Assembly: GCF_900774055.1 (NCBI RefSeq)
Contig: NZ_CAAGSW010000001.1
Coordinates: forward strand, 265,797-329,796
DNA from: Methanococcoides sp. AM1
GTDB lineage: Archaea > Halobacteriota > Methanosarcinia > Methanosarcinales > Methanosarcinaceae
Length of the DNA stretch: 64,000 bases
Reading direction: 5' to 3'
Shown: positions 61,465 to 64,000 of the stretch, piece after piece
Layout: each line of letters starts with the position of its first letter
How positions within the stretch are numbered: the first letter of the stretch is position 1
Program-made: the position numbers and the translations under genes
The notes under the pieces: generated by a model
What the model saw: only the letters and a program-made list of their open reading frames with translations
Told to the model about the DNA's origin: nothing
Databases searched by the model: none

Positions 61465-61495
61465 GGAGTTAATCCTCATTTTTTTCTTTTCTTTG
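61462..61495 (+). terminator. HIT gene terminator overlapping its stop codon
   Basis: TGAGGA (61462-61467) pairs with TCCTCA (61473-61478) around 5 bases, followed by TTTTTTTCTTTTCTTT. The stop TGA (61462-61464) is the first codon of the stem. Confidence 0.75.
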
Positions 61496-61637
61496 AGATC
61501 ATTTGATCATTAAGCCACATTTGCCCGGCCATCTATGCAAAGATGACACTTTCTGACGGCAGGTGGCCTGTCCAGGAAATTATTTTTCATATTCTAATTC
61601 CTGTTCTTCTATTGTCGATCCGAAGACATACCTCGGA

Positions 61638-61838
61638 TCAGTGCTTAGCGTAGACGAAATAATCCCCTTTGGGATGAATGCCCGGATACGTATAATCGCA
61701 ATAGATCTGTGCCCGGTAGCCTTTTGCCCTATATTCCTGTTCCAGTGCTTCAGCATCATGAGAGCTCATTCCGAGCACGTCGGAGACAAGATCATAGGAC
61801 TCACCGTCATAGTTTCGGGTCTTTTCCTTTATGCACAT
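61638..61838 (-). CDS. Small conserved protein of unknown function
   Basis: A 66-residue protein starting MCIKEKTRNYDGESYDLVSD. It has GMSSHDAEALEQEYRAKGY, a helix, then the strand IYCDYTYPGIHPKGDYFVY. A good ribosome binding site (aggtga) precedes ATG 61838 on this strand, so I regard it as a real gene. No motif that would show a function. The region 61839-62379 beside it is AT-rich and mostly without genes. Confidence 0.6.
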   Translation of the reverse strand: MCIKEKTRNYDGESYDLVSDVLGMSSHDAEALEQEYRAKGYRAQIYCDYTYPGIHPKGDYFVYAKH

Positions 61839-62379
61839 GTGGTTTCACCTTTTCGTTTTTCATAATGTTTATCGGGATCTTTGCCTTAACTTTAAAGATA
61901 CCCGATAAAGAAAATATCCATTCGTTCAATATACACCTTTTTACCCACAATATTAAGAGTGTTATACAAATCTTGTTGTAATCCATACTGACAATACATA
62001 ATATCTAAATAGATAGTGTTAAATATTTCCACATTTTAACTATTTTCAGGTTACCAGCAGACTTCACTCCGGCTTCACCCACAAAAGCAAGGAGATACCA
62101 GGAAAGCTGCCCGGAACCACATTGTCAGAGAACCGAAACGAGATGAGGAAATGAGAGAAGAACCCGAACAACCAATGGAAACATGTAAGCAGAACAGTGA
62201 CAGAAACCTGTGCGTGTACATACGTACCACAAAGAACTATCATAAGCTCGCAAAGGAGCAGGATTATTATACCGGACCGAAGTAATCGAACTGAACCGGT
62301 GGTATTGGGGAGATTAAGGGGATAGTAGCGGAGCTTTTGTATATGGGGTTTGGAAAAACGGAAATCAAGTCTAAATTCA
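61839..62379. other. AT-rich intergenic stretch with one doubtful small ORF
   Basis: I see no convincing gene. A 44-codon frame at 62151-62285 (forward) has a usable ribosome binding site (gatgagga) and ends YYTGPK, but has no recognisable content. A reverse frame (62064-62423) overlaps the helicase end and is likely noise. A reverse-strand promoter for the gene at 61838 must lie in the first part (TATA-like elements near 61890-62030). Confidence 0.4.
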
Positions 62380-64000
62380 TTAACTACTTGGTGCTGTAAT
62401 GTACTCATAAATAGAGTCTTCAACAGGGTGATTCATCCTATACCTTACTTTTACAACTGGAACAGCTTTATTGTTGTCATCTAACAAAGTAGCCTCTTCG
62501 AAACTTTCATCAATGGGAGTCACATCACCCATATAGTAGAAATCGTTACTTTCACCATTACTTTTTTTGATGAATAAAGGCAATCTTAGTCCGTCTCTGT
62601 AATTCCTAATGGTAGCAACATCATCACTCTTCAGTGTTCTGTTAGACTTAGACATCCATTCAAATTCAGAACTATCGACAAAGCCTTCTTCGTATTTCGT
62701 AGTACTCGAGATATCTTCTTCTTTGTGATAGTTTACGAATATTGGACAATTTGTCTTCTGATTATTAGTACGGTAACCTCCAACATTCTGTGCTAACGGA
62801 TTCTGATCCCAATTCAGAATTCTAAAGACATCTTTCCGGGAATATTTCTGATACAATATGAAGCCATCAACATACTTATTTTTGTCAAATTTTCGATTAT
62901 AAATTGTTTCGGAATAATCCAGCATGTCATTAAGAAAACGCGAGAAAGTGTCATTTTTTAGTGAATCCATAAATTCATCACTAAATGAGATAAGTCCATT
63001 TGTATAAGAAACAATATTTAAATCATATATTTCTCTGACACTAACTAGATTGCCATTGTGTTTTTTAGTTACAAATTCAAAATTGATATTTTTAATACAC
63101 GATTCTATTGTTTCATCGGAAACTGAAAATCCATATTTATCAAAAATAATTGCTTTAAATTCTTCCTTTAGCAGAATATCTCCAGCAATCAATTTCTTAA
63201 GAATAATAACTTCCTCGACCCTCTTAGTATTTGCAATTTCATTGGAGAACAATTCGAGAAGCTTGATTTCATTTTCAGATAGTTTGTTCTGTAAGGATTC
63301 TTCTTGACTCGATACAAAGTTAAAATAGGATTTTGAATAGTTTGCATACAATTGCGGATCTCGAGAACCATGTTCTACAAAGTCCATCATCATAGGATAT
63401 CTGCCAATCTTGAATTTTAAGAGTTCGTAGCCTTTCACAAGATCTTTTTTGAGATGTAAATTCGCTTTATCTATTGCTGTGAAGATCCTATCATGTGTAA
63501 TTTTATCAAAATTGATAGTTGAAGAACCCGGAATTAAACTGCTTCCACTTAACATCAATTTACGCAATGTGTCCTTGTTGTAGGTAGTATCACCATATAA
63601 TGCAATTGGAACTAAGTAGTTATTACTATAATTACCTATGAAATCAATCACAGTAAGGAATTCTTTGTCGTTAGCTTTACGCAATCCTCTTCCTAATTGC
63701 TGTACAAAGATTATGGCTGATGCAGTGGGTCTCAACATAATAATTTGATTTACTTTTGGAATATCCACTCCCTCATTGAAGATATCAACAGTAAAGATAT
63801 AATCCAATTTTTCAGAAGAATCATAGCTTTCCAATCTGTCTATCGCATCAATCCTCTCTTCTTCACGATTTTTACCAGACAATGAAACCGTTTTGTAACC
63901 CCTTGCATTAAATGCATCAGACAATCCCTGACTTTCAGCTACACTGCTACAAAAGATAAGCCCTCTCACACAGCCGTTATCACAGCCATAAAATTCAGCT
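62380..64000 (-). CDS. DEAD/DEAH helicase with DUF3427, C-terminal part (runs off right edge)
   Basis: The reverse strand is open from the window edge to the stop at 62380, about 539 residues. The N-terminal visible part is helicase domain 2: IFCSSVAESQGLSDAF, DYIFTVDIFNEGVDIPKV, QIIMLRPTASAIIFVQQLGRGLRK (motif VI; given in parts) and VIDFIGNY. The rest is a DUF3427-type domain and a long C-terminal region (YQKYSRKDVFRILNWDQNP, IFVNYHKEEDI, FEWMSKSNRTLKSDD). Proteins of this type often have an N-terminal PLD nuclease domain, not visible here, and occur in defence islands. AT content is above its surroundings, which suggests transfer. Confidence 0.85.
   Translation of the reverse strand, partial: AEFYGCDNGCVRGLIFCSSVAESQGLSDAFNARGYKTVSLSGKNREEERIDAIDRLESYDSSEKLDYIFTVDIFNEGVDIPKVNQIIMLRPTASAIIFVQQLGRGLRKANDKEFLTVIDFIGNYSNNYLVPIALYGDTTYNKDTLRKLMLSGSSLIPGSSTINFDKITHDRIFTAIDKANLHLKKDLVKGYELLKFKIGRYPMMMDFVEHGSRDPQLYANYSKSYFNFVSSQEESLQNKLSENEIKLLELFSNEIANTKRVEEVIILKKLIAGDILLKEEFKAIIFDKYGFSVSDETIESCIKNINFEFVTKKHNGNLVSVREIYDLNIVSYTNGLISFSDEFMDSLKNDTFSRFLNDMLDYSETIYNRKFDKNKYVDGFILYQKYSRKDVFRILNWDQNPLAQNVGGYRTNNQKTNCPIFVNYHKEEDISSTTKYEEGFVDSSEFEWMSKSNRTLKSDDVATIRNYRDGLRLPLFIKKSNGESNDFYYMGDVTPIDESFEEATLLDDNNKAVPVVKVRYRMNHPVEDSIYEYITAPSS

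Noticed and set aside
62064-62423. Reverse 119-codon ORF
   Set aside because: Overlaps the helicase C-terminus, has no recognisable content, and its composition looks random.
1-64000. CRISPR arrays, insertion sequences or rRNA genes
   Set aside because: I saw no regularly spaced repeats, transposase genes with inverted ends, or rRNA signatures anywhere in the window.

Overview
The window comes from a methanogenic archaeon of the order Methanosarcinales, most like Methanococcoides or a close relative. Direct support: a complete Na+-translocating methyltransferase operon (mtrEDCBAFGH), HdrC-HdrB, an NrpR domain protein without a DNA-binding domain, the archaeal cupin-type phosphoglucose isomerase, archaeal SRP RNA, RNase P protein 4, TBP, and a 'sarcinarray' surface protein. 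TATA boxes lie about 25 bases upstream of starts, often with leaderless start codons. The genus is inference; no database search was possible.

Layout. 1-1.7 kb: start of a UbiD-type decarboxylase, two homologous hairpin elements and a small conserved protein. 1.9-4.8 kb: FtsX-type permease, ABC ATPase broken exactly in its Walker A motif, DUF2318 lipoprotein (together like the accessory part of P19-type iron uptake) and a universal stress protein. 4.8-7.2 kb: TIM-barrel enzyme, U32 peptidase-like protein, small methanogen protein. 7.3-12.6 kb: mtr operon, followed by a 30-residue gene resembling only the membrane anchor of MtrA. 12.6-14.0 kb: hdrCB. 14.1-20.2 kb: nitrogen assimilation, with glnA (NrpR-like operator) and a split archaeal glutamate synthase plus an F420-handling FrhB-like subunit. 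20.3-23.6 kb: exonuclease VII, KaiC-like ATPase, small wHTH. 23.7-24.2 kb: SRP RNA and tRNA-Ser(GCT). 24.3-30.5 kb: small housekeeping and hypothetical genes, RecJ-like exonuclease, NrpRII-like protein, Pgi. 30.7-41.2 kb: a DNA repair and chromosome-organisation block, mre11-rad50-coiled coil-smc-scpA-scpB. 41.3-44.5 kb: tbp, aglJ-like glycosyltransferase, thiC. 44.7-46.8 kb: small proteins and a cyclophilin. 46.8-50.6 kb: HxlR-type regulator divergent from an uncharacterised redox operon (siroheme reductase-like, DUF166, CGGC, ferredoxin with zinc ribbon, GXGXG beta-helix). 50.7-54.4 kb: iron regulation and uptake (DtxR; FeoB, zinc-ribbon peptide, DtxR-FeoA fusion) with two operator-like palindromes bracketing the feoB promoter. 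54.4-61.5 kb: cupin, CinA-nucleotidyltransferase fusion, 1377-residue surface protein with sarcinarray protein, HIT protein. The right edge is AT-rich and holds the C-terminal part of a DUF3427 helicase.

How they work together: energy conservation (Mtr, Hdr) and nitrogen assimilation (GlnA, F420-linked glutamate synthase, NrpR) form the metabolic core. Iron and redox control (ABC/DUF2318, DtxR/Feo, HxlR/siroheme operon) recurs on both sides. The most promising undescribed pieces are the redox operon at 46.8-50.6 kb with its shared promoter, the MtrA-anchor microprotein at 12.46 kb, and the paired hairpin elements near 0.75 and 1.03 kb. All functions are predicted from sequence recognition by eye.
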